NCBI RefSeq assembly: GCF_051106095.1
Contig: NC_135783.1
Span: 190,079,447 to 190,143,446, forward strand
DNA: 64,000 nt
DNA from: Pogona vitticeps
Lineage: Eukaryota; Chordata; Lepidosauria; Squamata; Agamidae
Direction: 5' to 3'
The notes beneath the pieces were generated by a model. The model was given only the letters and a program-made list of their open reading frames with translations. It had not been told where the DNA came from and searched no databases. Below, piece by piece: positions 37,900 through 48,689 of the stretch; position 1 is the stretch's first letter, and each line of letters starts with the position of its first letter. Made by a program: the position numbers and the translations under genes.

Positions 37900-40078
37900 A
37901 TCTTTCCAAGAGGGTATCCGGGTTAGTCCATTGCTGCCACCAGGGCCATAGACACGATCGCGCCTCAACGCCCTCTCCGTCGTAGAGCTCAGCCAGCACC
38001 CTGGTTTAACCGGGACCTCCGAGCACTGAAGCGTATGAGGAGAAGGCTAGAGCGTAGATGGAGGAAGAACCCGACGGATTATAACTGGATAGCTGTTAGA
38101 GTCGCAACTAACCTATACCTGAATAAGGTGAAGGCTGCATATCGATCTTTCTTCGCTAACCGGATAAGCGAAGCGTCAAATCAGCAGGCGGAATTATTCC
38201 GTATAGTTCGTGACCTATCCGGAACTGGTTCGGGTGATAGGCCTCCCTCTAGTTTCTCACCTGACCAGTTTGCAGCCTTTTTAAAATCTAAAGTGGAGGC
38301 CACCCGCCGGGAGCTCTCTCCTTTTTTGAATACAGTGAGTCAAGCAGAGATGTCCAGTGCTCCGTCTTGCCCAGTAACTTTTGACACCTTTCAGCCTGTC
38401 ACGCCTGATTCTGTAGTCAAGGTGCTTGACCGCTGTCGAGCCACCACCTCCTCCCTTGACCCTTGCCCAGCCTGGCTAATCAAAGCGGCCAGGCCGAAAA
38501 CAACGGAATGGGCCACAGCAATAATAAATGAGTCTTTCCTTGAGGGCAGGTTTCCATCTGCCCTCAAAGAGACACTCATTAGGCCCATTAGAAAGAAACT
38601 TACTATGGCGGCGGACGAGATTGGCAATTATAGGCCCGTTGCCAATGTTCCTTTCATGAGCAAAGTGGTCGAGAGGGTGGTCGCTGATTAGCTTCAGGCC
38701 CACTTGGATGAGACAGATGCCCTGGATCCATTCCAGTCGGGCTTCAGGCCGCGCCACGGTACAGAAACGGCATTGGTTGCCCTGTACGATGACCTGTTGA
38801 GGGAAGCTGACAGGGGCAAAGTGTCTCTGTTGGTCCTCCTCGACATCTCGGCAGCCTTTGATACCGTTGACCACGGTATCCTCCTGGGGAGGCTCTCCAA
38901 GTTAGGAATTGGTGGCTTGGCGTTAGCCTGGCTCCGTTCCTTCCTGGAGGACCGTCCCCAGAGAGTGCAGCTTGGGGAGAGTGTCTCGGCCCCGTGGAGT
39001 CTCAATTGTGGGGTTCCACAGGGGTCGATCATCTCCCCAATGCTGTTTAACATCTATATGAGGCCACTGGGTGGGGTCATCACGGGGTGTAGAGCCTCGT
39101 GTCATCAGTATGCTGATGATACTCAGCTTTACATCTCCTTTTCACCAACTGCAGGTGATGCTGTCCTGTCCCTCCAGCGCTGCCTGGGGGCCATACAGCA
39201 ATGGATGCAGGAGAACAGGCTGAGGCTGAACCCGGACAAGACGGAAGTTCTGAGAGTGGGCGCCCTTGGGGTTGGTGGCCTGGGTGGCTCTCTCACATTT
39301 GGGGGGGGTGACCCTGGCTGCTAAGAATGGGGTTCGCAGCCTGGGGTACACCTGGACCCGACGCTCACCATGGAAACGCAAGTGGTGTCGGTAGTTCGCA
39401 CCGCCTTTTTCCACCTTTGGCAGATTGCCCGGCTGCAACCCTACCTTGACATGGGGGCACTCACTACCTTGGTACATGCGCTCGTAATCTCAAGACTAGA
39501 CCACTGTAACATGCTCTACGTGGGGCTACCTTTGAGGCTGATGCAGAAACTTCAGGTGGTGCAGAATGCAGCAGCCAGACTCCTTACTGGAGTGAGAAAA
39601 CAGCAACATATTTCTCCTGTTCTGGCCAAACTGCACTGGCTTCAAAGTTCTAATGCTTACCTATCTAAACAGTTTAGGACCTCGATATTTGGCGGAGCGC
39701 CTGCTCCCACCAAGATCTACTTGGATCACCCGTACGAGTCAGGAGGTGAGGCTGAGGAGCCTGACGCCGAGGGAGGCCCAGAGGGAAAAGACACGAATCC
39801 GGGCCTTCTCGGCGGTGGCTCCTTGCCTTTGGAACAACCTTCCTCCGGAAATTCGCGAGGCCCCAACGCTGGGTACTTTCAAATGCCAACTGAAAACATG
39901 TACATCCAGGCCTTCCCTCCTGTCAACTACTGATTTCTTTGCTTTGCTGTTTATTATTTATTTATTCCTGCACTATTTGTTATTGTATGCTAATGTTTTT
40001 ATGTTTTTTTAAAATTGTTTTTGATATTCTGGGTAGAGTGGGCGGCATATAAATTAAATAAATAAATAAATAAATAAA
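37900..40078 (+). mobile_element. L2/CR1-group LINE, 5'-truncated, RT domain largely preserved
   Basis: The endonuclease domain is missing. The copy opens in the linker before RT (APWFNRDLRALKRMRRRLER, from about 37997). RT motifs follow in order: DPCPAWLIKAA, NYRPVANVPFMSKVVERV, DPFQSGFRPRHGTETAL, LLDISAAFDTVDHGILL, GVPQGSIISPMLFNIYM, YADD at 39109-39120, and LRLNPDKTEVLRVG. The C-terminal part has LVQNAAARLL-like QVVQNAAARLLTG and AFSAVAPCLWNNLPPEIREA. Damage is modest: one in-frame TAG at 38689-38691, two compensating frameshifts in the G run near 39301 and near 39342, and a short deletion near 39635. The 3' end is GGGCGGCATATAAATTAAAT with an (AATA)n tail. It is not autonomous. Confidence 0.9.
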
Positions 40079-40084
40079 TTCTGT

Positions 40085-40260
40085 AAGCCGCCCAGAGTGG
40101 TAGAATATACCAGATGTGCGGGATATATATCGAACAAATAAAATAAAATAAAATAAAAAAATAATAAAAGGCATCTGAAGAAGTAGGTGGCAGTCCACAA
40201 AAGCTTGTTCATTTTTTATGTGCCACAAGACATTTCACTGATGTGCCTACATCCATGAGT
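40085..40260 (+). mobile_element. Second LINE 3' end plus unclassified repeat
   Basis: Directly after the LINE tail, AAGCCGCCCAGAGTGGTAGA..AACAAATAAAATAAAATAAA is the terminus of another LINE copy. CATCTGAAGAAGTAGGTGGCAGTCCACAAAAGCTTG..GTGCCACAAGAC follows, a reptile repeat whose relative is near 15180-15300. Confidence 0.55.
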
Positions 40261-40264
40261 CCCT

Positions 40265-40390
40265 AAGTCAGAGGTCGCCAACATGCAGTCCTCCAGATGT
40301 TGTTGGACAACAATTTCCCTCAGCCCTAATCACAATACCTGTGACGTGTCCTGGGAATTCCTATTGAGTAATATTTGGGAGGGCGGGCAC
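40265..40390. mobile_element. hAT-type MITE half
   Basis: CAGAGGTCGCCAACATGCAG..CCTCCAGATGTTGTTGGACAA is one arm of the palindromic MITE. The second arm is not visible. Confidence 0.45.
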
Positions 40391-40477
40391 AATTTCCCCA
40401 TCTCTGCTTTACAGTTCTCCTTGCCAAACAAGCCCACTTAAATTCCTACACATATACAGGTGTCCCCCCCCCACTTT

Positions 40478-40704
40478 AGTGATAATTCTGAGGCACCAAG
40501 TTGACTCTGCCTTAGGGTGCCCTTTCCCCATATTTCCTAGGTCCAAAATGACTTACCGTTCGCCTTTTCTGGGGGTGCTCTGGAACGGGGGAACTTTCCC
40601 AAAGCCAAATAGTTTGGCTCTTTTCCCAGAAGGCACAGTGGAGAAATCAAACTCCTGACCCCAGGCTCTGCAGCTAGATCATCCAGTCTACTGAGTTCTC
40701 CAGC
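40478..40704 (-). mobile_element. tRNA-derived SINE with Bov-B-like tail (type II)
   Basis: The minus strand reads a head ACTCAGTAGACTGGATGATC, B box GGAGTTTGATTTC, body GGGAAAAGAGCCAAACTA, and tail CAGAGTCAACTTGGTGCC. It is more diverged than the plus-strand copies. Confidence 0.6.
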
Positions 40705-41344
40705 TGGCACCTTCTGCTTTAAGCCTCTGCAGTACTTTAAAAGGAGTTGGGGATCACTCAGTATTTACTTAGCTTCTATGAGAGGTCCAGCAGGCACATC
40801 TACTCTTTCCTCTCCCCACTGAAGGCCAGTCAGATCGAAGGGCAGAGGATAGGGGTGGGGGTTCTTATAGGGAATATATAACCGGTCTTGCTGTTTGACT
40901 CCTCACCCATCCCGGAACTGTGGGACATGTCACAGTCATTGGTACCATGACCTTCTCCCAGGACTTTTTTTTTTAAAAAAAACCCTCCCCTCTTGTTTAC
41001 ATCATAATAGAAACTTTTTTTGCACATGAAGTGAGGTTTGTTTTGTTTTTTCCAGTGTAAAACATGCAACCTGTTTCATATGTAAGCAGAGCAAAACCAC
41101 AATGTTCGTTACTATGGTCACCTCACTAATGTCTGCCTTGCTGGAAGGGTGGCACCATTTTTGTTCAGAGAAAATCAACATCCTGCAGCAAAAGAGCAAT
41201 GGCTTACTATTTTAGAAATTTAGAAGGAAGCCATAGATTAGTGGTAGCTGGAGCCTAATACCATTTATTCTTTTATTTTATGTAAAATATTTTTACCTTG
41301 TCTTTCTCCTTAAAAAAAGATCCAAGGCAGCTTATATCATTAAA
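40705..41344. other. Unassigned sequence with LINE-tail remnant
   Basis: No gene is seen. 41275-41345 (TTTTACCTTGTCTTTCTCC..AAGGCAGCTTATATCATT) is an antisense 3' terminus of a LINE or SINE. Confidence 0.4.
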
Positions 41345-41356
41345 CATGTCCCACAC

Positions 41357-41563
41357 TGATGGTTTTTGTAGGTTTTTTGGGCTGTTAGAAAAACCTTCCT
41401 AACATTTTGCCAGTCTCTGTGGCTGGCATCGTCAGTGTCCTCTGAAGATGCCGGCCACAGACTCTGGAGAAACGTTAGGAAGAAAAACCTTCAGAACATG
41501 GCAAAACAGCCCGAAAAACCTACAACAACCATTGGATCATGGCCGTGAAAGGCTTTGAGAATA
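41357..41563 (+). mobile_element. Fold-back retroelement copy with 12-bp target duplication
   Basis: Left arm GGTTTTTGTAGGTTTTTTGG..CAGTCTCTGTGGCTGGCATC and right arm GATGCCGGCCACAGACTC..AAACCTACAACAACC pair over roughly 80 bases around a very short loop. The tail ATTGGATCATGGCCGTGAAA follows. CATGTCCCACAC (41345-41356) and CATGCCCCACAC (41564-41575) flank the element with one mismatch. Confidence 0.75.
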
Positions 41564-41640
41564 CATGCCCCACACGCTTGACATTTATAAAATTTATCTC
41601 CTGTGTGGACTCTTCTCATGATTCAGAAACTGTGAGCTCA

Positions 41641-41733
<93 letters not shown>

Positions 41734-41740
41734 TTATCCA

Positions 41741-41860
41741 CTGGTTGGATAGCTCAGTGGTTTAGGTATGCCAGAGGTTCCTCCCATGGTGCCTCCTTGA
41801 GAGGGGCAGGACTCGATGATCCCTTGAGGGTCCCTTCCAGCTCTGTAGGTCTAAGGTTAT
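41741..41860 (+). mobile_element. tRNA-derived SINE with CR1-like tail (type I)
   Basis: A box TAGCTCAGTGG, a shortened centre, then CTTGAGAGGGGCAGGACTCG and GGGTCCCTTCCAGCTCTGTA. The B box region is partly deleted. A type II copy begins only eight bases further on. Confidence 0.8.
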
Positions 41861-41868
41861 TTAAGAAC

Positions 41869-42100
41869 TGCTGGATAGCTCAGTGGTTTAGGTCTCTGGA
41901 TGAGGAGCCAGAGGTCAGGAGTTCAATTACTAACTGGGCCTCCTGGGAGTAGAGCCAGCCTGTATGGTCTTTGGCAAACTGTATATTTCCAGAACCAGCC
42001 CCGGGAAGAAGGGAATGCTAAACCAGTTCTGAGTACTGTATACCTAGAAAACCCTGGAAAGAGTCAGGATTGACTTGATGGCCTATGGTTATTATTATTA
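41869..42100 (+). mobile_element. tRNA-derived SINE with Bov-B-like tail (type II)
   Basis: Well preserved: TAGCTCAGTGGTTTAGG, B box AGGAGTTCAATTAC, GGGAGTAGAGCCAGCCTG, AAACCCTGGAAAGAGTCAGG, ATTGACTTGATGGCC and TTATTATTATTA. The head is nearly the same as in the type I copy next to it, while the rest is unrelated. Confidence 0.85.
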
Positions 42101-42162
42101 CCTAACTAAGAGCTCCCAAATCCAAAACTGGTATGCCCAATAGATTCTGTTTGGGTAAGGTA

Positions 42163-42707
42163 CAGTGGTGCCCCGCTTAGCAATGTTAATTCATTCCAAA
42201 AAAATCACTGCTAAGTGATTTCATCGCTAAGCAAAATGCGGTTTCCCACTGAAATGCATTGAAAACCGGATAATCCGTTCCAATAGGAACGAATTGCCGT
42301 CCTTAAGCGAAAATCGCCATAGGAAACATTGCTAAGCGAAACGCGGTTCCCCAATTGAAATGCATTGAAACCTATTCAATGCGTCTCAATGGGGGGAAAA
42401 ATACAACAATAAATTTAAAAAGAGTCAGAACAAAGTCAAATTTGGTTAACAAAGGGTTTATTAAGTGCACTTTATGATTTCAAACATTTTAAACAGTAAA
42501 CTTTAACTTTATAAATAACAGGAAAATATTTAAAAACAGCAAACGGGACCCAAAATTTAATCGCTATGCGAAGCATGGTCCCAACCATCGTTAAGCGAAA
42601 ATCGCCCATAGGGACCATCGTTAAACAAAGCGCAAAAACGCTTTGGAAGAGTCACTGCTAAGCGATTTCGTTGTTAAATGGAGCAATCGCTAAGCGAGGC
42701 ACCACTG
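42163..42707. mobile_element. TA-flanked MITE (mariner-like), 545 bp
   Basis: The left end is CAGTGGTGCCCCGCTTAGC. The opposite strand at the right is CAGTGGTGCCTCGCTTAGC. TA lies on both sides (42161-42162, 42708-42709), as expected of Tc1/mariner-type integration. Subterminal copies of TAAGCGAAA and CGCTAAGCGA repeat inside both halves. No transposase is encoded. Confidence 0.88.
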
Positions 42708-43989
42708 TATACCCAAAATGTCCTGGGACGCAGTGTGCAGCAAAAGAACCAACATAAGGTGATGTTCTATAAACAGGCAGTAATTAACAGTAACATTGCT
42801 GGAGAAATTTGAGAGTTGTCATGCAAAAACCTGATTTTTTTTTTCTTGCTCTGATGTTCACTGTAAATATAAATGGGGTGAAGGTAATAACTTGCTAATC
42901 AAAAAAGGGGAGGGGAAAAATGAACATCACAATAAAGCTATCAAACGTGAAAGTCACACCTTGAAAAAAAAAGAGGCTTTCTTTCTTTTTATAAAAGCAA
43001 GGTCACCCAGATCCTCCAGGGGTTTGCCTCTCTGTCTCAAAGCTATACTTTCACTGGCTTTTTTTTTAATGTTTAGAAAAGGTTTCCTGGTGAGAATACA
43101 GAGGAATCATTACCAGCTTACACTTGTTTTTAGCAGCCGATATGGAACAGCCATGTCCAGTTGAAGGTCTTTACTCAACACTTCAGTCATTTTTCACACA
43201 CTTTGACTGAAAATGAGGGAGAAGCAGTCAAGTGAGTGCACAGAGGCGGTCTCAAGGAAGCTATGGGGGAAATACAAAAGCATCCACTCCTTAAATTCAA
43301 CTCTTAAAAGTATTTTTCCCCCTTGCTGCAGCAGTATAAGCCATTTATATTTGCAACAGACATGTTATGTTTGGGAGCACCCTCCCAGCTTCCTCTTGTA
43401 GGTGTGTTTGCTTTCTACTCAGCTTGTCTTACAAACAGAAGTTATAAAGAAAATGCTAAATGCTTATTCAGAGCTTTCAGAGTTGGGAAAACCCCTGCAA
43501 GGTAGAATCAAGACTTATTCTATGCAGCAGCAGATGTCAATAGTTTCCTAGTTACTGTATAAACAAAGCAGGTCAAGGAGAGAACACATTGTGTCCATGC
43601 TATCTTTGCAATATTGGGGCAACGTCTCTCCCCCCCCCAAAGTGTCGATGGCAGAAGTCTCAGTGGGTTGGACATGCATAATCTGAAGGGGTAGGGAATG
43701 GTTCTCAGACTCACAAATATTGTCCAGCCGTACTTTAAGAATTCCATCTTAATCCAATGCCAATTGAGTGGTGTAGTTCCTCTGGGTTTAATCCTGACTC
43801 TGATCCATAGCCTCAAAATAGATTCCACAACATGAGTAGCCCATTTAAAGTTCAGACTAAAATCTGGAGAAGACTCACTGCCCCCAATGACGTCAGAACC
43901 ACCAGCCTTTGCTGACATGCAGGAAATGACTGGAATTGCACTTGTCCATTTGTGTTCCCCAGCAACTGGTATTGCAGAGGAATTCTGCC
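42708..43989. other. Unassigned sequence
   Basis: No gene or repeat is recognised. The frames of up to 132 codons lack domains. Confidence 0.4.
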
Positions 43990-43994
43990 TCTAA

Positions 43995-44152
43995 TACAGA
44001 AGGTAGTATACAGCAGCGGTTCCCAGCCTTGGGTAACCTAGATGTTCTTCGACTGCAGTTCCCAGAACTCTTCACAGCCAGCTGTGCTGGCTGGGGTTTC
44101 TGGGAGTTACAGTCCAAGAACATCTGGGTTACCCAAGGATGGGAACCATCAA
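43995..44152. mobile_element. hAT-type palindromic MITE
   Basis: Left arm CAGCGGTTCCCAGCCTTGGG..AGATGTTCTTCGACTGCAG and right arm CTGGGAGTTACAGTCCAAGA..ACCCAAGGATGGGAACC. Same family as 25590-25725 with a different centre. The right end is eroded and no 8-bp duplication can be read. Confidence 0.75.
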
Positions 44153-44353
44153 TGACTAGCAGATAAAAAGTGTTACCCACCTATGGTTTGGGAATATGTT
44201 TAGGGTACCTTTTAAAATTTTTCCTCCAATTACTTGCCCTACTCAGTGTCAGATATTCTTAAAATGTCTGGTGGCCTATCCCTTAATGTTTGTTTTGTTT
44301 TTCAGTGCCAAGAAAGAATTGGCCATTTTAAAGACAGTAATAGGGTAACATAC

Positions 44354-44588
44354 ACTGGGTAAGTCAGTGAGTTAGCTATCTGGCTTCAGGCTTAAGGGCT
44401 GGGAGTTCAATTCCCCACTGTGCCTCTCAGGAAAAGAACCACCATGTGTAACCCTCGGCAAGCTGCACAGTCCCAGATTGCCCCCAGAAAAAGGCAGTAG
44501 CAGACCACTTCTGAATACCCAGTACTGTACCTTAAAAATCCTGGAAAGGATTGCCATAAGTCAGAATCAACTTGATAGGTATAATTGG
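44354..44588 (+). mobile_element. tRNA-derived SINE with Bov-B-like tail (type II)
   Basis: Diverged head (CTGGGTAAGTCAGTGAGTTAG), B box GGGAGTTCAATTCCC, CCATGTGTAACCCTCGGCAA, and tail AAAATCCTGGAAAGGATTGC then AGTCAGAATCAACTTGATAG. Confidence 0.8.
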
Positions 44589-44879
44589 CATAGGTATAAT
44601 CAATGCATTGACATAGGTATAATCAATGGCTGCTTCCTACCCAAGCGTTTCTCTTTACATGTCATCAAATAGTGATGAAAAATCAAATAGGTGAAACAGA
44701 ACAGGCAACTGAGACAGTACACCAGACAGGAATAGAACAAGAGCAGTGTGTTATTAAAACACCCTAAATAGATATAACTTTACATTTTATAAAAAGCATG
44801 TTGCCACTTATCGTTTACAGTCCTCATTTTCTGACAGAACACATCTTACTGTCCTAATGCGTTTAATTATATCAGTATT

Positions 44880-45190
44880 GTTGTTGTGATGTGAATTTCA
44901 CCTCCGACCTTTGACGACCCTACAAATTGTTATCATTGTTATGTGCCATCGAAGTTCATCAGATGTATGGTGACTCAAACAGAGTTTTCCAGTTAAGTAT
45001 TTAAGGAGCAGTTTAACCAGTGCTTCCTCACAGTGAGTTTCCACAATAGAGCAGGGATTTGAACTCAGGTCTCCTCTATATCACTCTGTCTACTGCACTA
45101 CCATGGCTCTCCCTTAAGAATCGGTGACCTCCAAAAACTCCTATCACAAACAGCCCTGTTTGAGTCTTACGGACTTCCTTCACAATTGTC
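44880..45190 (-). mobile_element. Bov-B-like LINE 3' end with nested SINE
   Basis: The outer pieces 44880-44928 (minus strand: AGGGTCGTCAAAGGTCGGAG) and 45118-45190 (GGGCTGTTTGTGATAGGAGT) read as one Bov-B-type 3' end. It is split by a SINE at about 44929-45117, which has a Sauria-like head (GAGAGCCATGGTAGTGCAG), B box GAGTTCAAATCCC, and its own Bov-B-like tail (TTCGATGGCACATAACAATG). Confidence 0.55.
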
Positions 45191-45500
45191 AGCGGTTACT
45201 TTTTCAGTTACTGTATTAAAGAGGGTGTTGTTTGCAAGTGTGTTCAATTACATACATTTCAACACCAGGTGGCAGGAAAGGAACGGAGAAAAGAAAGGCA
45301 CTGTTGCTAAGCCCTTCAAACAGAGTTCTGGTTCATTTTTAAACTTCAACTCCATAGCAAAATCTCAGTAAAACACGTGCTCATCATAACAGCTTGACCA
45401 AATGTTCCTGTATTCTAAAATTACGAATGAAAACTGTAGGACCAATGAAATATCTGCTGCTTCACTATGCAAGATGTTACCATCAAGATTATAGCCACTG

Positions 45501-45618
45501 GTTGTTGTGGGTTTTTCGGACTCTTTGGCCATGTTCTGAAGTTATTTCAAAACACGGCCAAAGAGCCCGAAAAACCCACAACAACCATTAGATCCCGGCC
45601 ATGAAAGCCTTCGCAAAT
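45501..45618 (+). mobile_element. Fold-back retroelement, 118 bp, perfect 13-bp target duplication
   Basis: Left arm GGTTGTTGTGGGTTTTTCGG to about 45540, an eight- to ten-base loop, and right arm to AAAACCCACAACAACC at about 45588. The unpaired tail ATTAGATCCCGGCCATGAAA then CTTCGCAAAT completes it. ATTATAGCCACTG occurs at 45488-45500 and again at 45619-45631. This is the shortest and cleanest copy in the window. Confidence 0.9.
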
Positions 45619-45631
45619 ATTATAGCCACTG

Positions 45632-48419
45632 CTCATCACAATGTACTGCCTTTTAATGACATACAGTACTTGACCCATCAGGTATTTGCCACACAAAATC
45701 GTGAGGGGAGTGCAGACTTGAGCTTTGATCAGACAGGTATGACAGGCAAAGGTTCTCTGAGTTCTATTATCACTATGATCACAGATGACTATGAAGGCTT
45801 TGCCTTGACCAGGCAAGTGTGCATCCACATCTGAAAGTACATGGAAATGCATTTTGCTCACTCATGGGTCTTGTTACTCTTCCCTGACCAGCTTCTCCCC
45901 TTTCTGTACTGTTTACGACCCTTGTCTACCATTTTCTTACTCTGTTCATACCTCATGGCATTGTAGTGTAAACTGTTAGAAGCAGAGACCTGCCCTTTCA
46001 GGTTTATGAAACCTGGTTTCCCAGAAGTCTGCATCAGTGCCATATATCTTGATTGATAGTCTCTTTGCCAACTGGGGTGTTGTGGGAGTTCAAGAAACGA
46101 AAGTTCCTCTTCTCCAACACTGACGATCATGGTAAGCATCTCCATCATTATATTACTGTTTCTCCCTGTTCCCTTTTTATTGCCATTCTACTTCTCCAAA
46201 TGGCAATCTCTATCTCTCTCTCTCTCCTCTCTCCTCTCCCCCCCCTCTCTCACCAACTCCCTCTGTGTATTACTCCTTCCAGTGATTTTCAACACTTCCA
46301 TTGTTATGAATTTCTTCAGCAGACCATGTCAAATCTTGCCCCAAAGCCCCAAGAAATGACCTGGATGTTGCTTTTGCAACAACACTGGGATGCAACTGCA
46401 AAGCTGGAAAAACGAACTACTTGGACAATGCTGAGAGTAGTTGCACACCAATGGTGCTTGGGTGCAGCATTGGGCTTTACTCCCATCACTGTTAAGTTTT
46501 GCAAACATCATTAAAAATTATGTGTTAGTTTCTCATCTGTCAAAGTGAGAAACAAACAACATAGCTGTTGCAGGAGAGAGAACAATAAAAGGCTGAACAA
46601 CAGGTTTTCCTTGGTGTTGCTACTTCCTGGATTTGCTATTTTACTGAACTAAGGATGGCCAATAGGTGATGAATTGGGCCACAGCAACTGGGCACAGAAT
46701 AATTGTGAACTGCATTGGTGGAAGGATTACCTGCACCAATGTAATCACAGATCTTCAAGACATAAGCCTCTTTGTATTCTTACACAAATGTCTATTTTGT
46801 TATTGCCTCAAAGCCAAGTCTATGATTATCAAGCCGTTTTTCCAAGAAGCTGGAAAATGAACAGTGTACTTCAAGATTTTATTTAACCTATCACGACATT
46901 TGATTGCTGGTGAAATTGCTAACAAACATGACACCCATGTTCCATTTTTAAATGGCTGGATTGTTCTTGACCTCTAACTTCTCACCACCCATTTATGAAG
47001 AAGCAAAATGGTTCTAGCCCTTTCTTCTTTTTAAAAAAAGTTCATGTTTTTCTGCTGAAAGACACCTCATACTTCAGCGATCAGTTAGTAAACCAACCTT
47101 GCTCAAAGGAAAGAAAAACCACATGACAACATGCAGTACCCAGTGATGTTTGATTAATCTGAACAGTGATTCTAAGTTGCTGAGGAATTTCCTGCTATGA
47201 GCTCCATCCATGGGGATGATCATGTTACAAAGTAGGTACTTACCTATTTTGCTCTGAAAGCAATATGCTTACTGTATATCCTTCTTCCCCAGAGTATGAT
47301 TAGGATGGTGACCTAGTACAGACAATTTAAACATTCTGCTCAGTCACACAACATGCACAACCAAATTATATTTCAGCCTGAAGAAGGAAATACATTTCTG
47401 TCTCCGGAGCCTAAATGTAAGGTCAAACGAGCTTAAAGGACAATGAGCTTCAAGCAATAACATGATAGTAAGCTATGCCTGAATCAGAGGCAATTTTCTC
47501 TCCACTGTGTTTACGCAGAGACTGCCACTCAAGGACCTCAAAATACATTTGCTGAATTGCTAAGCCAGAGTTTCAGCCATTAAAAGAGAGAGAGAGAAAA
47601 AAAGAGAGAGAGAGGTTAAGGCAGCTAAGACGACCATGTTTTTCAAAGTAGAAAAGTGTTGATTCTACCCATTCTAAACCCCTAGGTATATATAAATAAC
47701 GGTGCCAGGTTTGAATGTTGAATAGCTTTGAATGCCTGAATTGTGTATATGCAGGGGAAGAGGGCCAATGTGATTGGAAGCTGAATGATGGAATCTTATG
47801 TGCAGGGCTGAGTGTTGATTGGTTAGTGTGATCAGAATGTAGTAGGAAGGAGTCTGGTCTGGGTGTCAGTCAACAGAAGAGTCTGATTTAGAGTTTGGTC
47901 TCCTTATAGAGAGATAGAAGTGTGTTTTAGAGTCAGACTGCAATTCCATGGTTAAATGCAATGGGATTTACTGTGGGTTTTGCTGAGAGTGTAAAATGGA
48001 TGAATTCTCTCTTTTTTCTTTGACTGATCACATGATACAGAGGCCACTTTGAATCAGACTGGCCCTTTTTTACTCCTGATATGGAGGACCTTTTTTCTCG
48101 GCTGTTGGGGGGGCTTCTAATTTTTTCAAGGCAGAATGATTCAATGGACTTTTCCCCAGATGATTTGTTGTTTCATTCTCTGAAAGAATAGGAGGACAAG
48201 ATTGTGGATGGTCTTCGGTGTCATACTAACTTGGTATGATGTTTTGGACAACGGGAACACTGATCTCCACACTTTTTCTCCCTAGCCCCCCCCAAAGTAT
48301 TTTTTTTTTAAAAAACAAACTGTCAAATTTAATACTAGATCACCATATCACTACATGGACATACTAGTTTAGCACTATATCACTTCTACCCAGAAAAAAG
48401 ATATAAAATCAATATGAAA
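45632..48419. other. Unassigned sequence
   Basis: No gene is recognised. It contains a CT-rich run (46207-46250) and a GA run (47586-47613). A 153-codon frame at 46053-46514 runs through the CT tract and has no domain. Confidence 0.4.
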
Positions 48420-48421
48420 TA

Positions 48422-48683
48422 CAGTGGACCCTTGACTTAAGGAATTAATCCGTATTGGAACAGTGGCTGCAGGTCAAAAAGTCTGTAGGTCAAGTCTCCA
48501 TTGACCTACAGTGCATTGAAAACTGATTAATCCCGTAACAGGCCGTTTTTGTTCCATTTTGGTTTTTTTTCTGGTCTGTAAGTCAATTCTCAGGCTGCAA
48601 GTTGAACCTAAATTTTGCGGCCAGAGAAGTCTGTAACTCAAAAAGTCTGTAAGTCAAGCCATCTGTAAGTCAAGGGTCCACTG
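48422..48683. mobile_element. TA-flanked MITE, 262 bp
   Basis: Perfect 18-bp inverted ends CAGTGGACCCTTGACTTA, with TA on both sides (48420-48421, 48684-48685). AAGTCTGTAGGTCAAG-type words repeat inside both halves. No coding capacity. Its ends share CAGTGG with the 42163-42707 family but are otherwise distinct. Confidence 0.92.
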
Positions 48684-48689
48684 TATCAA

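Noticed and set aside
46053-46514. 153-codon ORF with a hydrophobic stretch
   Set aside because: The hydrophobic part is the translated CT-rich tract (LSLSLLSPLPP), and the rest has no recognisable similarity.
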